Positions 34,426 to 41,936 of a DNA stretch of 64,000 bases are shown here, piece by piece. The stretch covers positions 124,001 through 188,000 of the forward strand of contig JACKDU010000011.1 of the NCBI GenBank assembly GCA_020633335.1, read 5' to 3'. A program made the position numbers and the translations under genes. The stretch comes from Myxococcales bacterium. GTDB taxonomy: Bacteria; Myxococcota_A; Polyangia; Nannocystales; Nannocystaceae. Every line of letters begins with the position of its first letter. Position 1 is the first letter of the stretch. The notes beneath the pieces are model-generated. The model was given only the letters and a program-made list of their open reading frames with translations, was not told the DNA's origin and made no database searches.

Positions 34426-35449
34426 CGCGCTCTCGTACGCTCCTCGCCTCGGCGGGCTTCCGCGGGTCCAGGCCGGCGCGGGCCCGCTCGATCTGGGTGC
34501 TCAGGGTCGCCGCCTCATCGCCCGCCCAGCTCGTCGCCGGCAGGCTCCCCGGGCACTCGTCGACCGCCTCGATCCGGAGGTTGCGGGTGACCCCGAAGCG
34601 GTTGTGGTGGATCGTGATCTCGCTCGCCAGGAGGCGCCCCGCGTCGGCGTCGACGAGGCTCTGGCGCTCGGCCCAGATCCCGAGCTCCGGCGGCGCGCCG
34701 TCGCTCCAGTAGCTGGTGAGCGCGGCGATCCGGCGGCCCTCCTCCTCGTAGATCCCCTCGAGGGTCTCGCGCCACGACATGGTGACGCAGGCGAGGTGGT
34801 GCTGCTCGGGGCCGCCCGCGCCCTCGTCGGAGACGCAGGCCGAGCGGTTGCAGCGGCTCTCGACCCGGGCGCCGGACCAGCGCTCGCCGTGGGCGACGAG
34901 GCGGCCCGGGAGCGCCGGCCAGCCGAGCGCGAGCGCGTCCTCGATCGGGTCCCAGGTGCGCTCGAAGCAGGCGGCGTCGGGCGAGGCCGGGCCGATCAGC
35001 GACCCCGAGAGGAGGAGCTCGCGCTGGAGCTCGTGGTCCTTGGTCCGGGGTCCGAAGAAGTTGAGGCGGCCGCGCCAGACCTCGTCGGGGGTGAGGCGCG
35101 GGGAGGGGGGCTCGCCGAGCGGGCGGCGAGGCGGGGCGACCACGAGGTCGGGGCCGAGGGCGAGGAAGCTCTCGCTCTTCTCCGCCGGGATCTGCATGTA
35201 GCGGACGAAGGACTCGGGGTACTCGTCGTCGACCACCACCCGGTAGACCTGGACGCACTCGCTCGGCGGCCGCCAGCGGAGGTCGACGACGCCGGTGTCC
35301 GCGGCCGCGAGCTCGAGCCCGTAGCGCTCCACCGCCCAGGCGACGACCTCGGGCCGGCTCTCGGGTGCGGGTGCGCAGGCGGCGACGACCGCGAGGGCCG
35401 CAGCCGGGGCCCTCGCCGGGACAAGTGGGCTCGCCACGGGGGGGATCAT
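34418..35449 (-). CDS. predicted lipoprotein of unknown function
   Basis: This is a 343-residue predicted lipoprotein with signal peptide and lipobox VAAC (Cys25). The mature part has scattered Cys residues (for example SECVQVY, DAACFERTWD, ESRCNRSACVSDEG) that may form disulfides, and no recognised family. It is translated in an operon: its ATG overlaps the stop of the upstream small gene (ATGA) and its own end overlaps murA by 8 nt. A role in the envelope, beside cell-wall synthesis, is an inference from location only. Confidence 0.75.
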   Translation of the reverse strand: MIPPVASPLVPARAPAAALAVVAACAPAPESRPEVVAWAVERYGLELAAADTGVVDLRWRPPSECVQVYRVVVDDEYPESFVRYMQIPAEKSESFLALGPDLVVAPPRRPLGEPPSPRLTPDEVWRGRLNFFGPRTKDHELQRELLLSGSLIGPASPDAACFERTWDPIEDALALGWPALPGRLVAHGERWSGARVESRCNRSACVSDEGAGGPEQHHLACVTMSWRETLEGIYEEEGRRIAALTSYWSDGAPPELGIWAERQSLVDADAGRLLASEITIHHNRFGVTRNLRIEAVDECPGSLPATSWAGDEAATLSTQIERARAGLDPRKPAEARSVRERDG

Positions 35450-35736
35450 TGGATCAGGTAGTCGCCGAGGCGCCGTCGGAGCTCGTCCTCGGCGATCCCA
35501 GCGCTCTCCTCGTCCATCTCGTTGAGCTCGTCGACGATCGCCTCGAGCTCCGCCTGCGCGGCCTGGAGGTGGCTGTCGGCGACGAAGCCGTGGAAGACCG
35601 TCTCGCCGGAGGCCGCCTGGGCGATCGCCTGGTTGCGAGCGTGCTCCTCGAGGGTCGTGTAGAGGATATAGTGGAAGGCGCGGTTGTAATCGCGCTCCCG
35701 GTAGATCTCAAACATCGTCTTGTCGGCGACGCCCAC
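35446..35736 (-). CDS. small acidic hypothetical protein, first gene of the murA operon
   Basis: This is a 96-residue acidic helical protein from the GTG at 35736; a later start (ATG at 35715) would give MFEIYRERDYNRAFHYILYT. The C-terminal half is an Asp/Glu-rich helix (AIVDELNEMDEESAGIAEDELRRRL). No signal peptide and no family match. It heads the operon that continues with the lipoprotein, murA, hisG and the last hypothetical gene. The codons before the GTG are atypical, which is why the longer frame was not used. Confidence 0.6.
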   Translation of the reverse strand: MGVADKTMFEIYRERDYNRAFHYILYTTLEEHARNQAIAQAASGETVFHGFVADSHLQAAQAELEAIVDELNEMDEESAGIAEDELRRRLGDYLIQ

Positions 35737-35889
35737 GGCGGCGAACCATGCCAGAGGCGAGGGCGAAAAGCACCTCGCGAGCGCCCCCGATCGGGCGGAT
35801 TCACGGCGCATGTGGGAGTCGGCCTCGCTCCAGATGTGTCCCGGCCCCCAGCGCGGCCCCGAGGCCCCGCATCGGCGGGGTGGGTGCGG

Positions 35890-35918
35890 TTGACACGCAC
35901 ACGGCCCGGGGATATCCC
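35890..35918 (+). promoter_or_regulatory. candidate sigma-70-type promoter of pal-cpoB
   Basis: A perfect -35 TTGACA (35890-35895), a 17-nt spacer and TATCCC (35913-35918) as -10. It would give a leader of roughly 65 nt before the pal start, in the 253-nt divergent gap shared with the murA operon. Confidence 0.5.
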
Positions 35919-35989
35919 TTGCCGGCGGCCTCGGGCCCGCGGCCGAACCTCGCGGGAAATTTGGCCCTCACTGTGCGGAGTCTGTAATC

Positions 35990-36859
35990 ATGCGCGCAAT
36001 GCTGCCTCGCCTGTCCCACCTCCTCTTCGCCCTCGGCACGCTGTCGATGGGCATGACGCTCTCCGCCTGCAAGAAGCCGGAGTACCCGCTCTGCAAGAAG
36101 GACAAGCACTGCGTCGCCGAGCGCGGTGAGAAGTGCGTCGAGGGGACCTGCCAGAACTGCAAGGCGGACACCGACTGCGCCGGGATGGGCCCGAACGGCG
36201 AGCAGTGGAAGTGCCACGAGTTCCTCTGCCAGGATCCGGCGACGATCCCGGCCGACGCCGGCGGCGGCGCGGACGGGCTCGGCGCCCCCTGCACCCAGTC
36301 GATCGAGTGCATGGGCGGCCTGGTCTGCAAGGCCGGCGCCTGCGCCCCCTGCTCCGAGGACTTCGACTGCCAGCCCGGCACCTGCAACATGGGCACCGGC
36401 CGCTGCGACTCGCCCGGTGGCGACGGCGGCGGCGGCGGGCAGTGCGACACCGACGATCAGTGCGCGATGGACGAGATCTGCGACAACGGCATGTGCGTGT
36501 TCTCGGGCGGCTACCAGGACGGCGGCGCCAACCCCTGCAGCATCGACGCGGTCTACTTCGAGTTCGACTCGCCGCAGCTCAAGCCCGAGACCCAGGAGCA
36601 GCTCAAGCAGCTCGCCGAGTGCATGAAGACCCAGGGCGGCAAGCTGACGATCCTCGAGGCCCACGCCGACGCGCGCGGCACCGAGGAGTACAACATCATG
36701 CTCACCGATCGCCGCGGCCAGGCCGTCAAGGAGTACCTGGAGAACCTCGGCGTCGACCCGAGCATGATGCAGGTGATCTCGAAGGGCGACCTCGAGGCGA
36801 CCGGCACCGACGACGCGACGATGGGCAAGGACCGCCGCGTCCAGTTCATCTGGCAGTAG
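35990..36859 (+). CDS. pal: Pal-type lipoprotein with Cys-rich region and OmpA domain
   Basis: This is a 289-residue outer-membrane lipoprotein. The lipobox LSAC gives Cys27. Residues about 30-175 form a Cys-rich region (repeats such as CKKDKHC, CQNCKADTDC, CAPCSEDFDCQPGTC) separated by Gly-rich stretches, as in other myxobacterial surface proteins. The last 105 residues are an OmpA/Pal domain (VYFEFDSPQLKPE, ILEAHADARGTEEYN, LTDRRGQAVKEYL), which binds peptidoglycan. E. coli Pal lacks such an insert, so this is an elaborated Pal. cpoB follows after 62 nt containing a hairpin; tolQRAB are not in the window. Confidence 0.9.
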   Translation: MRAMLPRLSHLLFALGTLSMGMTLSACKKPEYPLCKKDKHCVAERGEKCVEGTCQNCKADTDCAGMGPNGEQWKCHEFLCQDPATIPADAGGGADGLGAPCTQSIECMGGLVCKAGACAPCSEDFDCQPGTCNMGTGRCDSPGGDGGGGGQCDTDDQCAMDEICDNGMCVFSGGYQDGGANPCSIDAVYFEFDSPQLKPETQEQLKQLAECMKTQGGKLTILEAHADARGTEEYNIMLTDRRGQAVKEYLENLGVDPSMMQVISKGDLEATGTDDATMGKDRRVQFIWQ

Positions 36860-36863
36860 CCGA

Positions 36864-36882
36864 GTCGGCCGCAGCGGCCGAC
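36864..36882 (+). terminator. hairpin between pal and cpoB
   Basis: A perfect stem GTCGGCC/GGCCGAC with loop GCAGC begins 4 nt after the pal stop. It has no U-tract; it may lower cpoB expression relative to pal. Confidence 0.4.
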
Positions 36883-36921
36883 CCAATCCACCACGACCCC
36901 AACCTGAGGGGGAGAGACAAC

Positions 36922-37836
36922 ATGACGACGCGCAGCCTGTTCACGGGCGGCTGCGCTGCGGTCCTACTCACGGTCGCCCCCGGCTGCCTTGTCCTCAAGG
37001 CGCAGCACGACGACCTCGCGGCCAAGGTGGCCAAGCTCGAGGGTGAGACCAGCGACCGCAGCACGAAGCTCGACCAAGAGATCGAAGAGGCCGAGAAGCG
37101 GCTGGCGGAGCTCCAGGAGAAGCTGGTCGAGGCCGAGAAGCTCCTCCGCGGCTCCCAGGCCGGGCTCGGCGCCCGCATGGACGACGTCGAGACCCAGGTC
37201 GCCGAGCTCCGCGGGGCCGCCGAGCAGGCCGAGTACGTCGCCTCCGCGACCAACCTCGCGCTCCAGGAGCTCCGCGGCGACGTCGACAACCGGGTGGCGA
37301 CCCTCGAGGGCAAGCTCAACGAGGCGACCTCGATCCCCGAGGGCAAGTCGGAGCTCTGGGAGGAGGCCGAGCGCCAGCTCAAGAAGAAGGAGTTCAAGCA
37401 GGCCCGCCGGCTCTTCCGGACCTACGTCTCGCGCTACCCCGGCGACGCCCGCCTGGCCGAGGCGATGTTCAAGGTCGGCCTGACCTTCTACGGCGAGCGC
37501 GACTACAAGAGCGCCCTCGGCGAGTTCTACCGGATCATCCAGGAGCTCCCCGACTCGCCGGTGATCCCCGACGCCCTCTACTACTCCGGCCTCGGCTTCG
37601 CCAAGCTCGGTCAGTGCAAGAACGCGATCGCCTACTTCAACGCCGTCATGGCGCCGAAGAGCAACGCCTCGGAGCAGCACCGCAAGCAGGCGCAGAGCCA
37701 GATCGCCCTCCTCGAGAAGGACAAGGGCGAGCTCTGCTTCGACAAGGAGGACGCGAGCGCGGGGGCGGCCGGCAAGCAGGCGGTCGACAAGGCGACGACC
37801 ACCACCACGGCGACGCCGCGCAAGGGGCGGAGCTAG
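36922..37836 (+). CDS. cpoB: CpoB/YbgF-like TPR protein of the Tol-Pal system
   Basis: CpoB (YbgF) coordinates outer-membrane constriction and peptidoglycan synthesis with Tol-Pal. The 304-residue product has a signal peptide ending in APGC (Cys22, probably a lipoprotein, unlike E. coli CpoB), a coiled coil of Lys/Glu-rich heptads (about 30-130), then three TPR-like units typical of YbgF (FKQARRLFRTYVSRYPGDARLAEA, YKSALGEFYRIIQELPDSP, CKNAIAYFNAVMAPKS). A strong ribosome site GGGGGAGAG precedes the ATG. It is in an operon with pal and followed by a terminator hairpin with a T-rich tail. Confidence 0.88.
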   Translation: MTTRSLFTGGCAAVLLTVAPGCLVLKAQHDDLAAKVAKLEGETSDRSTKLDQEIEEAEKRLAELQEKLVEAEKLLRGSQAGLGARMDDVETQVAELRGAAEQAEYVASATNLALQELRGDVDNRVATLEGKLNEATSIPEGKSELWEEAERQLKKKEFKQARRLFRTYVSRYPGDARLAEAMFKVGLTFYGERDYKSALGEFYRIIQELPDSPVIPDALYYSGLGFAKLGQCKNAIAYFNAVMAPKSNASEQHRKQAQSQIALLEKDKGELCFDKEDASAGAAGKQAVDKATTTTTATPRKGRS

Positions 37837-37850
37837 CCAGCCTCAGCTCC

Positions 37851-37888
37851 GAGAGGGCGCTGCGTGATTCGCGCGGCGCCTTTTCTCT
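37851..37888 (+). terminator. terminator of the pal-cpoB operon
   Basis: An imperfect GC stem (AGAGGGCGC with GCGCC) is followed by TTTTCTCT, a T-rich 3' side in an otherwise very GC-rich region, directly before the MarR operator. Confidence 0.65.
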
Positions 37889-37895
37889 TGTCGAA

Positions 37896-37922
37896 GATAG
37901 ATAGGTAGGCTAACTATCTATC
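37896..37922. promoter_or_regulatory. operator of the MarR regulator (9-bp perfect inverted repeat)
   Basis: GATAGATAG and CTATCTATC flank a 9-nt spacer, ending 1 nt before the marR start at 37924. It is the most AT-rich spot within several kb. Position and symmetry fit a MarR dimer that represses its own operon by covering the start region. Confidence 0.7.
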
Positions 37923-37923
37923 G

Positions 37924-38376
37924 GTGACGGACGCCGACGAAGCGGTCGACGCGCGCCTCGGAGGGCTGGCGGTGCTCCGCGTGTGGGCCCTCTGGCTGCG
38001 CCTGGAGGCCCGCCTCGGCCGCGAGCTGGCCGCCTTCGGCCTGACCATCGCCGAGTTTCGCCTGATCGGCGAGCTCATGCAGGCGCCCGAGGGGCTCCGC
38101 CAGGGCGAGCTCGCCCGGCGCCTCGGGGTCCGGCCGCCGACGGTCTCGGCCGCGGTCGCGCGCCTCGAGAGGGGGGGGATCGTCGCCCGCGTCCGCGACC
38201 CCGACGACCCCCGCGCGTGGCGGGTGTCGATCGCCGCCGGCGCCCCGCTGGTGTCCGGCGTCGACGTCCTCGAGCGCCTCGAGGGCGAGGCCCTCGCCGA
38301 TCTCGAGCCACCCGAGCGGGCGACGCTGGTCGAGCTCCTCGACCGCGTGACCGCCCGCCTCAGCCTGGAGGAGTAG
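37924..38376 (+). CDS. MarR family transcriptional regulator
   Basis: This is a 150-residue winged-helix regulator. The DNA-binding part is typical: LRQGELARRLGVRPPTVSAAVARLERGGIVARVRDPDDPRAWRVSI, with recognition helix and wing. The surrounding helices fit the dimer interface. A perfect inverted repeat overlaps its start, so it likely represses itself and the carotenoid oxygenase gene 4 nt downstream. GTG is used as start. Whether the ligand is an apocarotenoid or retinoid, as the neighbour would suggest, is inference. Confidence 0.9.
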   Translation: MTDADEAVDARLGGLAVLRVWALWLRLEARLGRELAAFGLTIAEFRLIGELMQAPEGLRQGELARRLGVRPPTVSAAVARLERGGIVARVRDPDDPRAWRVSIAAGAPLVSGVDVLERLEGEALADLEPPERATLVELLDRVTARLSLEE

Positions 38377-38380
38377 ATCC

Positions 38381-39859
38381 ATGGAGCGCCTCTCGTTCGA
38401 TCATCTCGGCCCCCACGCGCGCGCCTGGAACCTGGCGATGGCCGCCTCGCCCGGGCCCCTCGATCTCGAGATCCCGGCGGCGGCGATCGACGGGGCGATC
38501 CCGGGGCCGCTCCGCGGCGGTCGCCTCCTCTCGAACGGGCCCGGGTGGACCGTGATCGGCGGTCGCGTCGCCCACCCCTTCGACGGCCACGGCTACGTCC
38601 GCGCCTTCGAATTCCGCGAGGACGGCGGCGTCCGCCTGCGCGCGCGCTTCGTCGGCACCCGCGTCTACCGCGACGAGGCGGCGGCCGGTCGGATCCTCTA
38701 CCGCGGCCTGGCGACCAACGTCGAGGGCGGCCGGCGGCGCAACCTCGGCCTCCGCTCGGGGGCCCCGCGCAACGTCGCCAACACGACGATCACCCGCTGG
38801 GGCGATCGCCTGATCGCCGGCTGGGAGGGCGGGACGCCCCACGCCCTCGACGCCGAGAGCCTCGAGACCCTCGGCGAGGAGACCTTCGGGGGCCTCATCG
38901 CCGGCCAGGCGACGCTCGCCCACATGCGCAAGGACGCGGCCCGCGGGCGGCTGGTGCTCTGCTCGAGCGCCGGCGCCCGCAACCCGCGGCTGACCTTCCG
39001 CGAGCTCGACGTCGACGGGGCGCTGGTCGCCAGCCGCTCGGTCACGATCCCCGGGTCGCTCTTCATCCACGACTTCGTGATCACCCCGAACTGGTACGTG
39101 ATCAGCGGCAACCCGATGCGCCTCAAGCTCGGCGCGCTCGCGCAGATGCTGAGCGGCGGCGGGACCCTCCTCGACGCGGTCGCGGCCGACGAGGCGCGGC
39201 CGGGCGTCCTCCACCTGATCCCCCGCAGCGGCGTCGGCCCGGCGCGGACCGTCCGCCTCCCCGATCACGCCTTCGTCGTCCACTTCGGCGGGGCCTTCGA
39301 GCGCGACGGCGCGGTGATCGTCGACGCCTGCGCCTTCCGCTCCTACACCTTCGGCGAGGAGTTCGGCTACCGCGGGCCGAACGCCCCCTTCGATCCGGCG
39401 CTCCCCGACGCGCGCGCCCCCCAGCGGCTCTACCGGGTGACGATCCCCGCCGGCGCCGAGGTCGCGACCTGGGCGCAGCTCGTGCCCCACGGCGTCGACT
39501 TCCCGCGGGTCCACCCCGACGGCGACGGCTGCGAGGTCGACCTGCTCTTTGGGGCATGTCGCGCCGATCCCCGGCACAGCGACCCCTTCGACACGATCCT
39601 CCGGGTCGACCTCCGCGACCCCGAGCGGCCGCCGCAGCTCTGGACGGCGCCGCCCGACCTCTTCGTCGGCGAGCCGATCTTCGCCCCGGACCCCGCGCGC
39701 GGCGACGCCGGGCACGTCCTGGCGATCCTCTCGGACGGCCTCGGCGGCGCGTCGACGCTGGCGATCTTCGACGCGGCGGCGCTCGACGCCGGGCCGATCG
39801 CCCGGGTGCGGACGCCGCTCCTGCCGATCGCCTTCCACGGCGACTGGGATCCCCGCTAG
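38381..39859 (+). CDS. carotenoid oxygenase (RPE65/CCD family)
   Basis: This is a 492-residue non-heme iron dioxygenase that would cleave a carotenoid or related polyene. The family-defining iron-binding His residues are seen in order: LAHMRKDAARG, FIHDFVITPNWYVI, FVVHFGGAFERDGA and, at the very C-terminus, IAFHGDWDPR. It lies 4 nt after the marR stop, and GGAGGAG before the ATG gives a strong ribosome site, so both genes form one unit under the marR operator. The product (retinal-like aldehyde or apocarotenoid) is unknown, and no carotenoid biosynthesis gene is present in this window. Confidence 0.9.
   Translation: MERLSFDHLGPHARAWNLAMAASPGPLDLEIPAAAIDGAIPGPLRGGRLLSNGPGWTVIGGRVAHPFDGHGYVRAFEFREDGGVRLRARFVGTRVYRDEAAAGRILYRGLATNVEGGRRRNLGLRSGAPRNVANTTITRWGDRLIAGWEGGTPHALDAESLETLGEETFGGLIAGQATLAHMRKDAARGRLVLCSSAGARNPRLTFRELDVDGALVASRSVTIPGSLFIHDFVITPNWYVISGNPMRLKLGALAQMLSGGGTLLDAVAADEARPGVLHLIPRSGVGPARTVRLPDHAFVVHFGGAFERDGAVIVDACAFRSYTFGEEFGYRGPNAPFDPALPDARAPQRLYRVTIPAGAEVATWAQLVPHGVDFPRVHPDGDGCEVDLLFGACRADPRHSDPFDTILRVDLRDPERPPQLWTAPPDLFVGEPIFAPDPARGDAGHVLAILSDGLGGASTLAIFDAAALDAGPIARVRTPLLPIAFHGDWDPR
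39540..39559. repeat. dispersed interrupted palindrome (copy 9)
   Basis: Arms ACCTGCTC and GGGCATGT around TTTG (six of eight positions pair). Gives rare TTT, GCA and TGT codons in the carotenoid oxygenase gene. Confidence 0.45.
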
Positions 39860-40557
39860 TGGCGCTCGGGCTCGAGGCGGAGGGAGAGCATGAACGCGTC
39901 GCGGCCGCTCTCCGGCGGCGGCGGCAAGGTCGTGGCGAAGAGCGACTCGCGGGCGCACTCGATGAGCGTCGGGTCGACCACCTCGTTGCTCTCGCTGAGA
40001 TCGACCGTCGCGACGACGCCGCCGACCTCCTCGTCCCCGAGCAATTCGACGTCGAGCGCGAGGTGGCCGGCGAGCTCCGGATCGCCCTCGCGGGCGAGCG
40101 CGTAGCACTCGTCGATGAGCGGCATAAGCTCCTCGTTCATCACCTCGCGGAGGTAGTCGCGGGTGCCGCTGCGGTCCTTGAGATCGCCGACCTGCGCGGG
40201 CGGCCCCTCGACCTCGGAGGGCGCCCCGGCGGCGCGTCGCCGGGTGTCCTCAGCCTCGGCGGCCTCCTGGCGGGCGCGCAGGGCCGCCTCGATCTTGGCG
40301 AGCGTCGCCTCGCGTTGGGCTCGCCTCTGCGGGTCGCGGAGCGGCGGCGCGGATCGGTCGCTCGCCGCGGCCGCCCGCGGGGCGACGCCGCCTGCGCTCG
40401 CGCGCGGCCGCGTCGCCTCACTCGACGCGCCCGTCGCTCGCTTCCCGCCCCGATCAACGCCCCTGTCCACGCGATCCGGCTCTGGCTCGCGGACCAGCAG
40501 GAAGAACGCGCCGAGGAGCGCGAGCACGAGGCCGAGGGAGGTAGCGAGGAGCCGCAC
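39856..40557 (-). CDS. AgmX/PglI C-terminal-domain-like protein
   Basis: This is a 233-residue protein. An N-terminal helix (LLATSLGLVLALLGAFFLLV) anchors it in the inner membrane, a basic Arg/Ala/Pro-rich linker follows, and the C-terminal 100 residues (REVMNEELMPLIDECYALA to IECARESLFATTLPPPP) resemble the myxobacterial AgmX/PglI C-terminal domain, a TonB-like module found in gliding-motility proteins. It overlaps the convergent carotenoid oxygenase gene by 4 nt. The GTG start has TACACC 6 nt upstream, a near match to the leaderless pattern. The domain call is tentative. Confidence 0.65.
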   Translation of the reverse strand: MRLLATSLGLVLALLGAFFLLVREPEPDRVDRGVDRGGKRATGASSEATRPRASAGGVAPRAAAASDRSAPPLRDPQRRAQREATLAKIEAALRARQEAAEAEDTRRRAAGAPSEVEGPPAQVGDLKDRSGTRDYLREVMNEELMPLIDECYALAREGDPELAGHLALDVELLGDEEVGGVVATVDLSESNEVVDPTLIECARESLFATTLPPPPESGRDAFMLSLRLEPERH

Positions 40558-40665
40558 CGCCGCGGTGTATCACGGCTCGCGGCGGGAGCTGACCGACACC
40601 GCGCCTCGCTCCGGCGTCCGCCGCGTCCCCGGCGCGTGGCCCTGCGAGAGCGCCTCGCGCCACGT

Positions 40666-40689
40666 GAACATGTCTAAAGAGACATGTTC
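40666..40689. repeat. dispersed interrupted palindrome, perfect 10-bp arms (copy 10)
   Basis: GAACATGTCT and AGACATGTTC pair perfectly around AAAG. This best-preserved copy lies between the threonine aldolase stop (40714) and the AgmX-like gene start (40557), both minus strand, so it could also end the aldolase transcript. Confidence 0.75.
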
Positions 40690-40713
40690 GCTGCGGCGAG
40701 GAGCCGCGCGCCC

Positions 40714-41808
40714 TCAGCCGCGGAGCGCGTCGACGTCGGCGAGGAGGGCGTCGACCGCCGCCGGCTGGGTGTCGAAGGAGCACATCAGGCGGCTGACCAG
40801 GCCGACCGGCGAGGCGAAGGGGTAGTAGCCGTGGCCGCGGGCCTGGAGCCCCGCGTCGATCGCCGGCGGGAGGGCGACGAAGACCCCGTTGGCCTCGCAG
40901 GGGAAGGCCGGCGCGAGGCCGCGGGCCGTGAGCCCGGCGGCGAGGTGGGCGGCCATCGCGTTGGCGTGGGCGGCGTGGTGGATCCAGGCGCCCGAGTCGA
41001 TCGTCCGCGCGAGCTGGGCGGCGACGAAGCGGTGCTTGCTCAGGAGGTGGCCGGTCGACTTGCGGAGGAAGGGGAAGCGCTCGACCGCCCGGGCGACCGC
41101 CGGCGAGCGCGAGGCCCCGAAGAAGAGCACACCTTCCCCAAAGGCCAGGCCGTTCTTGGTCCCGCCGAAGGAGAGCGCGTCGACGCCGGCGTCGACCGAG
41201 AGCGCCCGGCAGGCCGTCGCCGCGTCGACGCCGGCGCGCGCGCGCCAGGCCGCGACCGCGTTGGCGAAGCGGGCGCCGTCGACGTGGACCCGGTAGCCGC
41301 GGGCGTGGGCGAGCTCGCAGAGCGCCCGCAGGTGATCGGGGGTGTAGAGGGTCCCGAGCTCGGTCGGGTTGGAGAGGGTGAGCACCCCGGGCGCCGGCTG
41401 GTGGACGTCGCCGCGGCCGCCCGCGAGCGCGGCCTCGAGGTCGCTCGGGGCCAGGCGCGTGGGCTCGCCGGCGGGCGCGACCGCGGTCGTCCGGCAGAGG
41501 GTGATCCGCTCGGGCGCGGTCGACTCGTCGTCGTTCCAGTGGGCATGCGAGTGGCAGAGCACCCGCTCCCAGGGCTCGGTGAGGGCCGCGACCGCGAGGG
41601 TGTTGGCCGCGGTCCCGGTGGCGACCAGGAAGACCGCCGTGTCCTCGCCGAAGAGGCCGCGGAGCGAGCGGGTCGCCGCCGCGGTGAAGGGGTCGTCGCC
41701 GTAGCCGACCGCGTGGCCGGCGGCCGCGACCCGGAGGGCGTCGAGCGCCTCCGGGCAGAGGCCGGCGTTGTTGTCGGAGCGGAAGGTGTGGGGCAGGGGC
41801 CCGGACAT
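40714..41808 (-). CDS. threonine aldolase family PLP enzyme
   Basis: This is a 364-residue fold-type I PLP enzyme of the threonine aldolase/beta-eliminating lyase family, cleaving a beta-hydroxy amino acid to glycine and an aldehyde. The PLP Lys is K218 in ALSFGGTKNGLAFGEG, the pyridine-binding Asp is in YRVHVDGARFAN, and the substrate His region is CHSHAHWNDDES. FRSDNNAGLCPEAL is the usual N-terminus. The start at 41808 has TAGAGT 8 nt upstream. Exact specificity (low-specificity threonine aldolase or related) is open. Lies on its own, between the AgmX-like and DsbA-like genes, both on the same strand. Confidence 0.9.
   Translation of the reverse strand: MSGPLPHTFRSDNNAGLCPEALDALRVAAAGHAVGYGDDPFTAAATRSLRGLFGEDTAVFLVATGTAANTLAVAALTEPWERVLCHSHAHWNDDESTAPERITLCRTTAVAPAGEPTRLAPSDLEAALAGGRGDVHQPAPGVLTLSNPTELGTLYTPDHLRALCELAHARGYRVHVDGARFANAVAAWRARAGVDAATACRALSVDAGVDALSFGGTKNGLAFGEGVLFFGASRSPAVARAVERFPFLRKSTGHLLSKHRFVAAQLARTIDSGAWIHHAAHANAMAAHLAAGLTARGLAPAFPCEANGVFVALPPAIDAGLQARGHGYYPFASPVGLVSRLMCSFDTQPAAVDALLADVDALRG
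41131..41150. repeat. dispersed interrupted palindrome (copy 11)
   Basis: Arms ACCTTCCC and GGCCAGGC around CAAA. On the coding (minus) strand it gives TTT-GGG-GAA-GGT, four uncommon codons in a row. Confidence 0.4.
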
Positions 41809-41816
41809 CGGCGCGG

Positions 41817-41822
41817 ACTCTA
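41817..41822 (-). promoter_or_regulatory. leaderless-type -10 element of the threonine aldolase gene
   Basis: TAGAGT on the minus strand ends 8 nt before the ATG; no Shine-Dalgarno. Confidence 0.5.
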
Positions 41823-41936
41823 GCAGGGTGCGAGAGTCACCACGACCCCGCGCGCCGATCGGTCGACGCACCGACGCGCCGACGCGCCGGCCAAGGGCCT
41901 GCGCATAGGCGCGTCGTCGGGCGCTCTGGAGCGGCC

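Noticed and set aside
36986..37006. Possible extra palindrome copy CCTTGTCC-TCAA-GGCGCAGC at the start of cpoB
   Set aside because: The left arm and N4 fit, but the right arm has an extra base and does not pair; left out of the count.
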